DNA of 64,000 bases from Bovifimicola ammoniilytica (lineage in GTDB: Bacteria; Bacillota; Clostridia; Lachnospirales; Lachnospiraceae). Positions 7,306 to 15,990 of this stretch are shown here, piece after piece (position 1 is the first letter of the stretch; every line of letters starts with the position of its first letter). Below the pieces are notes generated by a model. It made no database searches and was not told the origin of the DNA. It was given only the letters and a program-made list of their open reading frames with translations. A program made the position numbers and the translations under genes. The stretch is from positions 1 to 64,000 of the forward strand of contig NZ_JAOQJN010000011.1 in assembly GCF_025567085.1 (NCBI RefSeq). The letters are read 5' to 3'.

Positions 7306-8292
7306 TTATAACATATGTGCTCTTAATTCTTCACCACTCTGAGCTGATAAATAAGCAGGTGCAATATCAAATACTGTCTTGCAACCTGTCTGTCCCTCAG
7401 CATTTAATCTTGCAGCAGCTCTTGCATATGCAATTAAAACAGAAGCTGTGAATTCGGGATTTGAATCAAGTTTAAGGCTATATTCGATAATGTGTGTATT
7501 TTCATCATTCCAGCCTGTTTTGCCACTTCTGATAACGAAACCACCATGAGGTATTCCGCTGTGGTTCTTCTTTAATTCTTCTTCTGTAATAAAATGAACT
7601 GTTGTATCATAATCAGCAAAATAGTTTGGCATATTCTTTATTTCTGATTCGATTCTTGCTTTATCTGCACCCTCTTCAGCTACAACGAAACATTCTCTTG
7701 TATGTTTCTGTCTTGTAGTAAGTTCAGGATTTAATCCGTTTCTTACAGCTTCAAGTGCGCTTTCTACAGGAATTGTATACTGTTTGCCATCTAATACGCC
7801 ATCAATTCTTCTGATAGCATCTGAATGTCCCTGACTTACGCCCTTGCCCCAGAATGTATAATCACTTCCGTTTGTAAGAATTGCATTTGCATATAATCTG
7901 TTTAATGAAAACATTCCAGGATCCCAGCCTACTGAGATAATACCGATTTTACCACTCTTCTTAGCGACTTCATCTACGCCTGCGAAATGTTCAGGAATTT
8001 TTGCATGTGTATCAAAACTATCGATAACATTGAACATTTCAACATATTTTTTTGTCTGTTCAGGTAAATCTGTTGCACTACCACCACAAAGAATCATTAC
8101 ATCAATTTTATCTTTAAAATCTTTTACATCATTAATACTATATACCTTAACGTTTTCTGTCATAATTTTAACAACGTCAGGATTTCTTCTTGTAAATACA
8201 GCAACTAACTCCATATCATCATTATGTTTAATTGCACATTCAATTCCTCGTCCTAAATTGCCGTATCCAAGTATACCTATTCTTGTTTTCAT
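7306..8292 (-). CDS. ddh: meso-diaminopimelate dehydrogenase
   Basis: Reductive amination of tetrahydrodipicolinate to meso-DAP in one NADPH-dependent step. The 328-aa protein starts MKTRIGILGYGNLGRGIE (Rossmann motif GYGNLG) and carries WDPGMFSLNR and the PHGGFVIRSG segment typical of bacterial DAP dehydrogenases. The start is at 8292, where GGAGGT sits 5 nt upstream; the frame opens four codons earlier, but there the SD itself would be coding. With dapA and dapB nearby this gives a direct route from aspartate semialdehyde to peptidoglycan DAP. Not under the lysine riboswitch. Confidence 0.93.
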   Translation of the reverse strand: MKTRIGILGYGNLGRGIECAIKHNDDMELVAVFTRRNPDVVKIMTENVKVYSINDVKDFKDKIDVMILCGGSATDLPEQTKKYVEMFNVIDSFDTHAKIPEHFAGVDEVAKKSGKIGIISVGWDPGMFSLNRLYANAILTNGSDYTFWGKGVSQGHSDAIRRIDGVLDGKQYTIPVESALEAVRNGLNPELTTRQKHTRECFVVAEEGADKARIESEIKNMPNYFADYDTTVHFITEEELKKNHSGIPHGGFVIRSGKTGWNDENTHIIEYSLKLDSNPEFTASVLIAYARAAARLNAEGQTGCKTVFDIAPAYLSAQSGEELRAHML

Positions 8293-8357
8293 TTTTACCT
8301 CCATGCCTGATGTATTTTACATTAGTACACCATTATACATATTTTTTTTACATATAA

Positions 8358-8386
8358 ACTATATATTTCATCAACTTAATTGTCAA
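8358..8386 (-). promoter_or_regulatory. sigma-A promoter for ddh
   Basis: Minus-strand TTGACA (8381-8386), 17-bp spacer, TATAGT (8358-8363), about 65 bp before the ddh start. A second TATAAT lies closer to the gene without a good -35. Confidence 0.55.
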
Positions 8387-8415
8387 GTTCTTGTTAGAAG
8401 TTGTCCAAAAAGTAT

Positions 8416-8485
8416 TGTCAAAAATAAGTTGTCCATAATGCATTGCCCAAAAGCATTGTTAAAAATAAGTTGTCCATAATGCATT
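8416..8485. repeat. tandem direct repeat, about 29-nt unit at roughly 42-bp period
   Basis: Two near-identical copies (8416-8444 and 8457-8485), each containing AAAAATAAGTTGTCCATAAT followed by GCATT. A degenerate third match (TTGTCCAAAAAG) precedes them around 8400. They lie between the ddh promoter and the end of the DUF3810 gene. Confidence 0.7.
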
Positions 8486-8510
8486 ATCCAAAATGTTATA
8501 GAACATTGTT

Positions 8511-9644
8511 TCAAAAGTAGTAAAATATCAACAGCCGGACAACTTCATTATAATTATCCATTCCAGAAGAAACTCCATTTATTTTAAGGTTGCTGTCGAT
8601 AAATTTATCTGTAGCATCTGAAAGTGTATCTGTCGATACTAAAGATTTTTCTTCAATTTTGTTAAATACATCTTCTTTAACGAAAATAGTATCATCATAT
8701 GCTCTCTTATCGATTTTATGCATATTCGCTTTCTCTTCTTCTGTTGCATATGTTTCGATATCGTCTAACAGATAATAAAATACACTGAGATACCCACTAT
8801 ATTGTATAAATTCATTATCTGATTCTATGCACGCGACAAATGAAAGATAATTTGCTTCATTTTCTCTTATATAGCCCTTAAGATGGCTTAATTCATGACA
8901 AATTGTGCTTGGCATATTGGAAATGTACATTAATTTGTTATAATTTGCTTCCATCGAAAATGGAAAATATATTCCAGCAAGATATTGCTGTGTCATTATA
9001 TCTGAATAATATATTTCTTTAGGTGATGGATAATAGCCTGAAAGACAGGTAAATCTATCAGAAATATTTCTAAGTGCTGCCTTACATTCATTATAACTGT
9101 AATTTTTAATCAAATCGCCATCTGAATCTCTTTTCATTTTAGATGAAAGTTTATTAATGTTATCAACGACCGTATTGTATACATTTATCAGTCTCTCTCC
9201 ATCTGATATATCTGAAGATAAATCTATGTCTTTATATAAAGTGTTTTCTATCGTTGTTGTATGATACAGAACAAAACAATTAAGTGTTTCTGTTGCATAT
9301 ATAAATATAAGGATATATACCACAATTTTAAAGTATATACGTCTTAGACTTTTAAGCCATTTATACTTCATAAAGCCAGCAATGAATATAATTAGGCCCA
9401 TTAATACGATAAACACCCCCATTGTAATCATTACTTCGCCAACTGAATACCTGAATATATTTGTTATCCTTGAGAATATTGAAGATATATGCACAAACAC
9501 ATATTTTCTGTAAATATCTGCAAAACCTTTTATATAAACAGACATAAAATTAAGTACCGAAATAAATATTATAATTCCGATACATATAATTGTATTCTTT
9601 TTGAATTCGTGATTAATTAATTTTCTTAGCATATTATTATACAA
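8511..9644 (-). CDS. DUF3810-family membrane protein with HELSH zinc-protease-like motif
   Basis: About 377-aa protein with at least three N-terminal membrane segments (first about 150 residues) and a large C-terminal domain. It contains ICHELSHLKGYIRENEAN, an HExxH-type motif followed by a downstream Glu, as in DUF3810 proteins that look like membrane metallopeptidases. The start is uncertain: TTG at 9644 has GGAG 8 nt upstream, ATG at 9632 has no good SD, and the open frame extends to 9671 inside the etfA terminator. I use 9644. Activity and substrate are unknown. Transcription may come from read-through of the butyrate operon terminator. Confidence 0.75.
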   Translation of the reverse strand: MYNNMLRKLINHEFKKNTIICIGIIIFISVLNFMSVYIKGFADIYRKYVFVHISSIFSRITNIFRYSVGEVMITMGVFIVLMGLIIFIAGFMKYKWLKSLRRIYFKIVVYILIFIYATETLNCFVLYHTTTIENTLYKDIDLSSDISDGERLINVYNTVVDNINKLSSKMKRDSDGDLIKNYSYNECKAALRNISDRFTCLSGYYPSPKEIYYSDIMTQQYLAGIYFPFSMEANYNKLMYISNMPSTICHELSHLKGYIRENEANYLSFVACIESDNEFIQYSGYLSVFYYLLDDIETYATEEEKANMHKIDKRAYDDTIFVKEDVFNKIEEKSLVSTDTLSDATDKFIDSNLKINGVSSGMDNYNEVVRLLIFYYF

Positions 9645-9688
9645 AAAGATAACTCCATAAATATTTTGCAATATATATGGAGTTATCT
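9643..9688 (-). terminator. butyrate-operon terminator that carries the next gene's SD
   Basis: Perfect 13-bp arms, AGATAACTCCATA (9647-9659) and TATGGAGTTATCT (9676-9688), followed on the minus strand by T5. The 3' arm on the minus strand again reads TATGGAGTTATCT, so GGAG in the stem is 8 nt from the TTG start of the DUF3810 gene. Confidence 0.85.
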
Positions 9689-9701
9689 GTATTTTTAAAA
9701 A

Positions 9702-10754
9702 TTATTTTGCTGCATTAGCTTCTTTAATTTTAGCTGTTAACAATGGAACGATTTTGTTTAAATCTCCAACGATACCGTAATCTGCTACATCAAAGATTGG
9801 AGCATCTTCGTCTTTGTTAATTGCAATGATAAGGTCTGATTCTTCCATACCTGCAACGTGCTGGATAGCACCTGAGATACCGATTGCAAAGTAAACCTGT
9901 GGACGAACAGTTTTACCTGTCTGACCTACCTGACGGTCTACTGGTAACCAGCCATTATCTGTAACTGCTCTTGAACAAGAAACTTCTCCACCGAGAGCTT
10001 CTGCAAGTTCTTCAAGAAGTTTGAAGTTTTCAGCAGAACCAACACCACGACCACCAGATACAAGAATCTTAGCATCCATAATATCTACTGTCTCTGTAAC
10101 TGCTTTGATAACTTCCTGAATCTCAACATATTTGTTGTTTTCAACTAAACCAGCATCAAAGTTAACAACTTCTGCCTTTGCACCTGGCTTAGGATCAGCT
10201 TTTTGCATAACACCTGCACGTACTGTAGCCATCTGAGGTCTGTGGTCTGGGCAAGCGATTGTTGCGATTGTATTTCCACCAAAAGCTGGACGAGTCATAA
10301 GAAGCTGATTATGTTTCTGTTCTTTACCAGGAATAGCATTGATTGGAAAATCACCAATTTCTAATGATGTACAGTCAGCTGTAAGACCTGTTGCAACTCT
10401 TGCAGATACAGTAGGACCTAAATCTCTACCGATTGCTGTTGCACCAACTAACATAATCTCTGGTTTGAATTCATTAATAACAGCTGTAAGAGCCTGTGCG
10501 TATGGCTCTGTTCTATATGTTTCAAGTGCTGGATTATCTACAACGATAACTCTGTCAGCGCCATATTCAGCTAACTTATCTGTTAAATTTCCAACATTTG
10601 ATCCAAGAAGCACTGCTGTAACCTGTGTTTCTAATGGTTTTGCGAGTCTTCCTGCTTCTCCAAGTAATTCTAAAGCAATACTGCTTATTTCATTATCTAC
10701 CTGCTGAGCGAAGACAAATACGCCTTTATATTCTTCTAAATTAATATTCTGCAT
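9702..10754 (-). CDS. etfA: electron transfer flavoprotein alpha subunit
   Basis: FAD-binding large subunit of the EtfAB heterodimer that works with butyryl-CoA dehydrogenase. In clostridia the Bcd-EtfAB complex bifurcates electrons from NADH to crotonyl-CoA and ferredoxin. The 350-aa protein has the C-terminal FAD domain signature from GGRGVGSAENF (about 233-243) through SRAVTDNGWLP, RQVGQTGKTVRPQVYFA and GISGAIQH to INKDEDAPIF. It is last in the thl-crt-hbd-bcd-etfB-etfA operon, 19 bp after etfB, and ends at a strong terminator. Confidence 0.97.
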   Translation of the reverse strand: MQNINLEEYKGVFVFAQQVDNEISSIALELLGEAGRLAKPLETQVTAVLLGSNVGNLTDKLAEYGADRVIVVDNPALETYRTEPYAQALTAVINEFKPEIMLVGATAIGRDLGPTVSARVATGLTADCTSLEIGDFPINAIPGKEQKHNQLLMTRPAFGGNTIATIACPDHRPQMATVRAGVMQKADPKPGAKAEVVNFDAGLVENNKYVEIQEVIKAVTETVDIMDAKILVSGGRGVGSAENFKLLEELAEALGGEVSCSRAVTDNGWLPVDRQVGQTGKTVRPQVYFAIGISGAIQHVAGMEESDLIIAINKDEDAPIFDVADYGIVGDLNKIVPLLTAKIKEANAAK

Positions 10755-10773
10755 TTTTAAATCTCCTCTCTGA

Positions 10774-11559
10774 TTAAATAATGTGTTTTGTTAATAACTT
10801 ATCCATGATATAAGATACTGATTCTTCTGCAGAGTCAAATGCAACTTTTTCACCAGCACCTTTACGAACTTTATCAGATGCTTTAGCAATCTTTGTTGGT
10901 GAACCTTTAAGACCAAGATCTCCATCATTAACATCTTTAAGGTCATTTCTTCCCCATACTGTTATTTCAGCATCAAGTGCATCAAAGATTCCACCTGGTG
11001 TCATATAACGAGGATCATTTAATTCAGAAAGTGCTGTAATTAATACAGGCATTTTGGCTTTAAGCATATGATGTCTGTCTTCGTACTGTCTCTTAACGAT
11101 AACGCTGTCACCATCAATTTCTATACCTTCAGCATAAGAGATTACAGGGATTCCAAGATGTTCAGCAATCTGTGGTCCAACCTGAGCTGTATCACCATCG
11201 ATAGCCTGACGTCCTGTAATAATAATATCATAGTCAAGATTTCTTAATGCACCTGCAATTGTTGTAGATGTTGCCCAAGTATCAGCACCACCTAAAACTC
11301 TATCTGTAACTAAAATTCCTTTGTCAGCGCCCATAGCCATAGCTTCACGAAGTACATCTTCAGCCTTTGGAAGACCCATTGTAACAACTGTAACTTCTGC
11401 ACCGTACTGATCCTTTAATCTAAGAGCAGCTTCGAGACCTGCCTTATCATCTGGATTCATAATTGTAAGCATTGCTGCTCTATTTAATGTACCATCTGGG
11501 TTGAACTGAACTCCACCCTTTGTATCAGGTACCTGTTTTACACAAACGATAACTTTCAC
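10774..11559 (-). CDS. etfB: electron transfer flavoprotein beta subunit
   Basis: Small Etf subunit, 261 aa. It begins MKVIVCVKQVPDTKG as in clostridial EtfB and contains the DPR YMTPGGIF region and an adenine-nucleotide-type loop typical of the family (GRQAIDGDTAQVGPQIAEHLG near 125-145). In bifurcating Etfs this subunit holds the NADH-oxidising flavin. It lies between bcd (17 bp upstream) and etfA (19 bp downstream), a tight operon arrangement that supports stoichiometric expression. Confidence 0.97.
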   Translation of the reverse strand: MKVIVCVKQVPDTKGGVQFNPDGTLNRAAMLTIMNPDDKAGLEAALRLKDQYGAEVTVVTMGLPKAEDVLREAMAMGADKGILVTDRVLGGADTWATSTTIAGALRNLDYDIIITGRQAIDGDTAQVGPQIAEHLGIPVISYAEGIEIDGDSVIVKRQYEDRHHMLKAKMPVLITALSELNDPRYMTPGGIFDALDAEITVWGRNDLKDVNDGDLGLKGSPTKIAKASDKVRKGAGEKVAFDSAEESVSYIMDKLLTKHII

Positions 11560-11576
11560 TATTAGTACCTCCTAAA

Positions 11577-12734
11577 TTATTTGATGATGTTTGCTGCGAT
11601 AACCATACGCTGAACTTCTGATGTTCCTTCATAGATTTCTGTAATCTTAGCGTCTCTCATCATTCTTTCAACATCATATTCTCTGATATAACCATATCCA
11701 CCATGTAACTGAACAGCCTTTGTAGTTACTTCCATTGCAACTTCTGCTGCATATAACTTAGCCTGAGCAGCTTCAAGTGAGTAAACTTTCTGAGTTTCTT
11801 TTGCTTTAGCAGCTTTATATACTAATAATTTAGCAGCTTCTACTTTAGTAGCCATATCTGCTAACTGGAACTGTGTATTCTGGAACTGAGCAATTGATCT
11901 GCCGAACTGTTTTCTTTCCTGAACATAAGCGATTGTTGTCTCCAAAGCGCCCTCTGCAAGACCAAGAGCCTGTGCAGCGATACCAATACGTCCACCATCA
12001 AGTGTATGCATTGCGATACCGAAACCTTTACCTTTCTGTCCAAGTAAGTTTGCAGCTGGAATACGGCAATCTTCAAATATTAATTCGTATGTTGCTGAAC
12101 CACGGATACCCATCTTCTTTTCTTTTGTACCAAATGTGAATCCTGGTGTTCCTTTTTCTACGATAAATGCAGAGATTTCTTTCTGCATACGGCCACGTTT
12201 TTCAACTTTTCCTGTAACAGCGATTACAATGTAAACATCAGCATATTTACCATTTGTAATGAAACATTTAGAACCATTTAATACCCATTCATTTGTTGCT
12301 TCATCAAATACGGCTTTTGTCTGCTGACCCTGAGCATCTGTACCGGCACCTGGTTCTGTAAGACCGAAAGCACCAAGCTTCTCACCCTTTGCAAGAGGTA
12401 CTACATATTTCTGTTTCTGCTCTTCTGTACCATATGTTAAAATTGGGTCAATGCAAAGTGATGTATGAGCAGATACGATAACACCTGTTGTACCACATAC
12501 TTTTGATAATTCTTCTACGCACATAACGTATGTTGAAACGTCACATCCCTGTCCGCCATATTCCTTTGGAACTGGAATACCAAGGAAACCATATTTAGCC
12601 ATTTTAGCAACTGTCTCTGCTGGAAACTGTTCGTTTTCATCTGTCTCCTGAGCGAGTGGCTTAACTTCGTTTTCAGCAAATTCTTTGAAAAGATTTTTAG
12701 CCATTTCATGTTTCTTGCTTAAAGTAAAATCCAT
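11577..12734 (-). CDS. bcd: butyryl-CoA dehydrogenase (acyl-CoA dehydrogenase family)
   Basis: Flavoenzyme reducing crotonyl-CoA to butyryl-CoA with EtfAB. The 385-aa protein matches short-chain acyl-CoA dehydrogenases: GAFGLTEPGAGTDA (about 136-149) for FAD and substrate binding, CFITNGKYAD, and the C-terminal QLHGGYGYIREYDVERMMRD, then YEGTSE with Glu369 as the catalytic base. Its position between hbd and etfB is the conserved butyrate-operon order. Transcription is probably under redox control by the Rex-like site before thl. Confidence 0.97.
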   Translation of the reverse strand: MDFTLSKKHEMAKNLFKEFAENEVKPLAQETDENEQFPAETVAKMAKYGFLGIPVPKEYGGQGCDVSTYVMCVEELSKVCGTTGVIVSAHTSLCIDPILTYGTEEQKQKYVVPLAKGEKLGAFGLTEPGAGTDAQGQQTKAVFDEATNEWVLNGSKCFITNGKYADVYIVIAVTGKVEKRGRMQKEISAFIVEKGTPGFTFGTKEKKMGIRGSATYELIFEDCRIPAANLLGQKGKGFGIAMHTLDGGRIGIAAQALGLAEGALETTIAYVQERKQFGRSIAQFQNTQFQLADMATKVEAAKLLVYKAAKAKETQKVYSLEAAQAKLYAAEVAMEVTTKAVQLHGGYGYIREYDVERMMRDAKITEIYEGTSEVQRMVIAANIIK

Positions 12735-12759
12735 TTGTTTTCTTCCTCCTTAATGAGCA

Positions 12760-13632
12760 TTACTGAGCGTCAACTGGTGTTTTTGTACGATCAGCATTGT
12801 ATACATAAAATCCCTTACCAGATTTAACACCAAGGTTACCGCCACGTACCATTTTACGAATTAATGGGCATGCACGATATTTGCTGTCACCTGTTTCATT
12901 GTAAAGTACATCCATAATTGCAAGGCAGATATCTAAACCTACGAAATCACCTAATTCAAGTGGTCCCATTGGATGGTTAGCACCAAGTTTCATAGCAGCA
13001 TCAATACCAGCGATATCTGAAACACCTTCCATTTTGATAAATGCAGCTTCATTAATCATAGGAATTAAGATACGGTTTACTACGAAACCTGCAGCTTCAT
13101 TAACCTGTACAGGTGTTTTACCGATTTCTTTAGCAATCTCGATAATTTTAGTAACTGTCTCTGCTGGTGTGTTAACACCTGCGATAACTTCTACTAATTT
13201 CATTCTATCAGCAGGATTGAAGAAATGCATACCTATCATTGGACGAGTAAGACCATTTCCAATTTCTGTAATAGAAAGTGAAGATGTATTAGAAGCAAAA
13301 ACACATTCAGGCTTACAGATTTTATCTAATTCGCCAAATGTTGTCTTCTTAACTTCCATATTTTCAAAAGCAGCTTCAACAACTAAATCACAATCTGCAC
13401 AAAGATCTTCTTTAAGACCTGGTGTGATTCTTGATAAAACTGCATCAACCTGTTCCTGACTCATTTTTCCTTTTTCAACAAGTCTTGCATATCCTTTAGC
13501 AATCTTGTCTTTTCCGCCTTCAGCCCATTCCTGTTTGATGTCACAAAGTGCTACTGTGTAACCTTCAACAAGAGCGAAAGCTTTTGCGATTCCCTGGCCC
13601 ATTGTACCAGCACCGATAACGCCAACTTTCAT
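12760..13632 (-). CDS. hbd: 3-hydroxybutyryl-CoA dehydrogenase
   Basis: Reduces acetoacetyl-CoA to 3-hydroxybutyryl-CoA with NAD(P)H. The 290-aa protein has the dinucleotide motif GAGTMGQGIA (7-16), Ser117 in SNTSSLS, catalytic His136 in GMHFFNPADRM, and GFVVNRILIPM around 182-192. Length is typical. It is 25 bp upstream of bcd. A 118-bp AT-rich spacer separates it from crt, longer than other spacers in this operon. Confidence 0.97.
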   Translation of the reverse strand: MKVGVIGAGTMGQGIAKAFALVEGYTVALCDIKQEWAEGGKDKIAKGYARLVEKGKMSQEQVDAVLSRITPGLKEDLCADCDLVVEAAFENMEVKKTTFGELDKICKPECVFASNTSSLSITEIGNGLTRPMIGMHFFNPADRMKLVEVIAGVNTPAETVTKIIEIAKEIGKTPVQVNEAAGFVVNRILIPMINEAAFIKMEGVSDIAGIDAAMKLGANHPMGPLELGDFVGLDICLAIMDVLYNETGDSKYRACPLIRKMVRGGNLGVKSGKGFYVYNADRTKTPVDAQ

Positions 13633-13750
13633 TTTTTTGCCTCCATTAGTTTAATATTATTGATAATTGATATCCATCATCTCTGATGGTAATTATAAAT
13701 TTATAATAATGTCATTTGACACTATAATTAAATTTAGTACATTAATTATA

Positions 13751-14542
13751 TTATTTATTCTGGAAAGGTACAACCTTTAATTTCTTTTCTTTATCTTTCT
13801 CAAGGAAGTTTCCCATTCCTGCTTTCTGGTCTTCTGTTTCGAAACAGTCACCGAATAATTTCTCTTCAATTACGATTGCTTCATCCATATTAACCTGTAA
13901 GCCATCATTAATTGCTTTCTTACAGTTACGAACTGCAATTGGTGCATTCTTAGCAATTGTCTCAGCAAGTTTCTTAGCTGCAGGAAGTAACTCTTCTAAT
14001 GGATATACTGCATTAACAAGACCGATTCTTAATGCATCATCAGCTTTAATATTTCTTGCTGTATAGATCATCTGTTTAGCCATTCCAACACCAACGATTC
14101 TTGCAAGTCTCTGTGTTCCACCAAAACCTGGTGTAATTCCAAGACCTACTTCAGGCTGACCAAATACTGCATTCTCAGAACATATTCTGATATCACAGCT
14201 CATTGAAATCTCACATCCTCCACCAAGTGCAAAACCATTAACGGCTGCAATAACAGGGATAGAGAATGTTTCAAGTTTTCTGAATACATCATTACCTTTT
14301 TTACCGAAAGCTTCACCTTCAGCTTTTGTAAGTGTACTCATCTCTCCGATATCTGCACCTGCAACAAATGATTTCTCACCTGCGCCTGTAAGAATTAATG
14401 CTCTTATTGCATTTATATCAACATTGTCAAGTGTCTCATCTAACTCTGTTAATACTTGGCTGTTAAGTGCATTTAAAGCCTTTGGACGATTGATTGTAAT
14501 AATGCCAACCATTCCTTCTACTTCATAATTAATGAATTCCAT
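13751..14542 (-). CDS. crt: 3-hydroxybutyryl-CoA dehydratase (crotonase)
   Basis: Dehydrates 3-hydroxybutyryl-CoA to crotonyl-CoA. The 263-aa enoyl-CoA hydratase fold shows the oxyanion segment AGADIGEM and the two catalytic glutamates Glu111 (GGGCEISM) and Glu131 (GQPEVGLGI), followed by TPGFGGTQRL. It is the second gene of the operon, separated from thl by a 96-bp spacer holding a strong hairpin (14563-14590). GAAAGGAAA gives the SD. Confidence 0.96.
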   Translation of the reverse strand: MEFINYEVEGMVGIITINRPKALNALNSQVLTELDETLDNVDINAIRALILTGAGEKSFVAGADIGEMSTLTKAEGEAFGKKGNDVFRKLETFSIPVIAAVNGFALGGGCEISMSCDIRICSENAVFGQPEVGLGITPGFGGTQRLARIVGVGMAKQMIYTARNIKADDALRIGLVNAVYPLEELLPAAKKLAETIAKNAPIAVRNCKKAINDGLQVNMDEAIVIEEKLFGDCFETEDQKAGMGNFLEKDKEKKLKVVPFQNK

Positions 14543-14562
14543 AATAAATTTCCTTTCTAAAA

Positions 14563-14590
14563 CAGGCTGTACAGGAATCCGTACAGCCTG
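14563..14590 (-). terminator. intergenic hairpin between thl and crt
   Basis: Perfect 10-bp arms CAGGCTGTAC (14563-14572) and GTACAGCCTG (14581-14590) with an 8-nt loop, followed on the minus strand by TTTTAG. The T-run is short, so it probably gives partial termination or a processing/stability point rather than a full stop. Confidence 0.6.
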
Positions 14591-14638
14591 CAGTAATTGT
14601 TATTGTATCTTAAAAGTATTCAAGTGAATTCGTATGAA

Positions 14639-15820
14639 TTAGTCTCTTTCAACGATTGTTGAGCAACCCATTCCACCACCGATACAAAGTGTTGCAAGAC
14701 CTTTCTTAGCATCTTTAGCTTCCATCTCATGAAGAAGTGTAACAAGGATACGGCATCCTGAAGCTCCAACTGGATGACCAAGTGCGATTGCACCACCATT
14801 TGGATTTAACTGTTTGTCAACATCGATTCCTAAGTCTCTTCCTACTGCGATTGACTGTGCTGCAAATGCTTCGTTTGCTTCGATGATATCAAAGTCTTCA
14901 ATCTTCATACCTGTCTTAGCTAATACTTTCTTTGTAGAATATACAGGACCGATACCCATAACTTCAGGTCTGCAGCCTGCAAGAGCGCCTGTTACCCATG
15001 TAGCCATAGGTTTAACACCTAATTCTTTAGCTTTTTCTTCACTCATAACAACGATTGCTGCAGCACCATCATTGATACCTGATGCATTACCTGCTGTAAC
15101 AAATCCGTTAGGATTGATTGGACGAAGTTTAGCAAGACCTTCGATTGTAGAACCTGCACGAGGACCTTCATCTACTTTGAATTCAACTATTTCTTTTTTC
15201 TTCTTAACTGATACAGGTACGATTTCGTTATCAAATGCACCGTTCTTCTGAGCTGCTTCAGCTTTCTGCTGACTCTTTAATGCGAACTCATCTAATTCTT
15301 CTCTTGTAATTCCCCATTCTTCACAGATGTTATCTGCTGTCTTAATCATATGATAATCATTGAATGCATCCCAAAGAGCATCATTAACCATTGTATCTTT
15401 CATTACTGCATTACCCATTCTGTAACCGAAACGAGCCTTGTCTAATGCATATGGTGCCATAGACATATTTTCCATACCACCTGCAACTACGATATCAGCT
15501 TCTCCAGCCATAATCATATGAGCTGCCTGGTTAACACAGTTAAGACCCGAACCACATACAACGTTCATTGTAACTGCTGGTACTTCAATTGGTAAACCTG
15601 CTTTGATTGATGCCTGACGAGCAACGTTCTGACCCTGTCCTGCCTGGATTACACATCCCATGTAAACCTGATCTACCGCTTCTGGAGCAACTCCGGCTCT
15701 GTTTAATGCTTCTTTAATAACGATTGCACCTAACTCAGCTGCTGGTGTTGTGCTTAATGAGCCACCCATTGTACCAATTGCTGTACGACATGCGCCTGCT
15801 AAAACTACTTTTCTTGACAT
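14639..15820 (-). CDS. thl: acetyl-CoA C-acetyltransferase (thiolase)
   Basis: Condenses two acetyl-CoA to acetoacetyl-CoA, the entry to butyrate synthesis. The 393-aa protein has the acylated Cys89 (VVCGSGLNCVNQA), His349 (GHPVGASG) and the proton-relay Cys379 (CIGGGMGCS), the full thiolase II triad. It is the first gene of the six-gene operon, so the promoter and Rex-like operator just upstream should govern the whole pathway. CGGAGGT precedes the ATG. Confidence 0.97.
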   Translation of the reverse strand: MSRKVVLAGACRTAIGTMGGSLSTTPAAELGAIVIKEALNRAGVAPEAVDQVYMGCVIQAGQGQNVARQASIKAGLPIEVPAVTMNVVCGSGLNCVNQAAHMIMAGEADIVVAGGMENMSMAPYALDKARFGYRMGNAVMKDTMVNDALWDAFNDYHMIKTADNICEEWGITREELDEFALKSQQKAEAAQKNGAFDNEIVPVSVKKKKEIVEFKVDEGPRAGSTIEGLAKLRPINPNGFVTAGNASGINDGAAAIVVMSEEKAKELGVKPMATWVTGALAGCRPEVMGIGPVYSTKKVLAKTGMKIEDFDIIEANEAFAAQSIAVGRDLGIDVDKQLNPNGGAIALGHPVGASGCRILVTLLHEMEAKDAKKGLATLCIGGGMGCSTIVERD

Positions 15821-15904
15821 AAATGTAATACCTCCGATTTAATTTTAATAAGATTGTTAAATTTTTGTCAGGTTCAGACATAAAGACTATGTACCAAACT
15901 ATCT

Positions 15905-15922
15905 TTGTTAATTTTATCACAA
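15905..15922 (-). promoter_or_regulatory. Rex-type operator over the thl promoter
   Basis: Minus strand TTGTGATAAAATTAACAA. It matches the Rex consensus TTGTTAANNNNTTAACAA at every specified position except the fifth and seventh, and overlaps the -10 hexamer. Rex senses NADH/NAD and represses fermentation genes in clostridia, so this fits NADH-induced butyrate formation. Confidence 0.65.
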
Positions 15923-15939
15923 TATATAAAATAATACAA
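15911..15939 (-). promoter_or_regulatory. promoter of the butyrate operon
   Basis: Minus-strand TTGTAT (15934-15939), 17-bp spacer, TAAAAT (15911-15916). The -10 lies inside the Rex-like site. About 90 bp of leader to thl. Confidence 0.6.
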
Positions 15940-15990
15940 TCATAAATTATATTTTTATTTTATTTTTACAAATTAAAAAAATATAAGGAA

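Noticed and set aside
11861..12139. Overlapping open frames within bcd
   Set aside because: Codon-shadow frames inside a gene with full family motifs.
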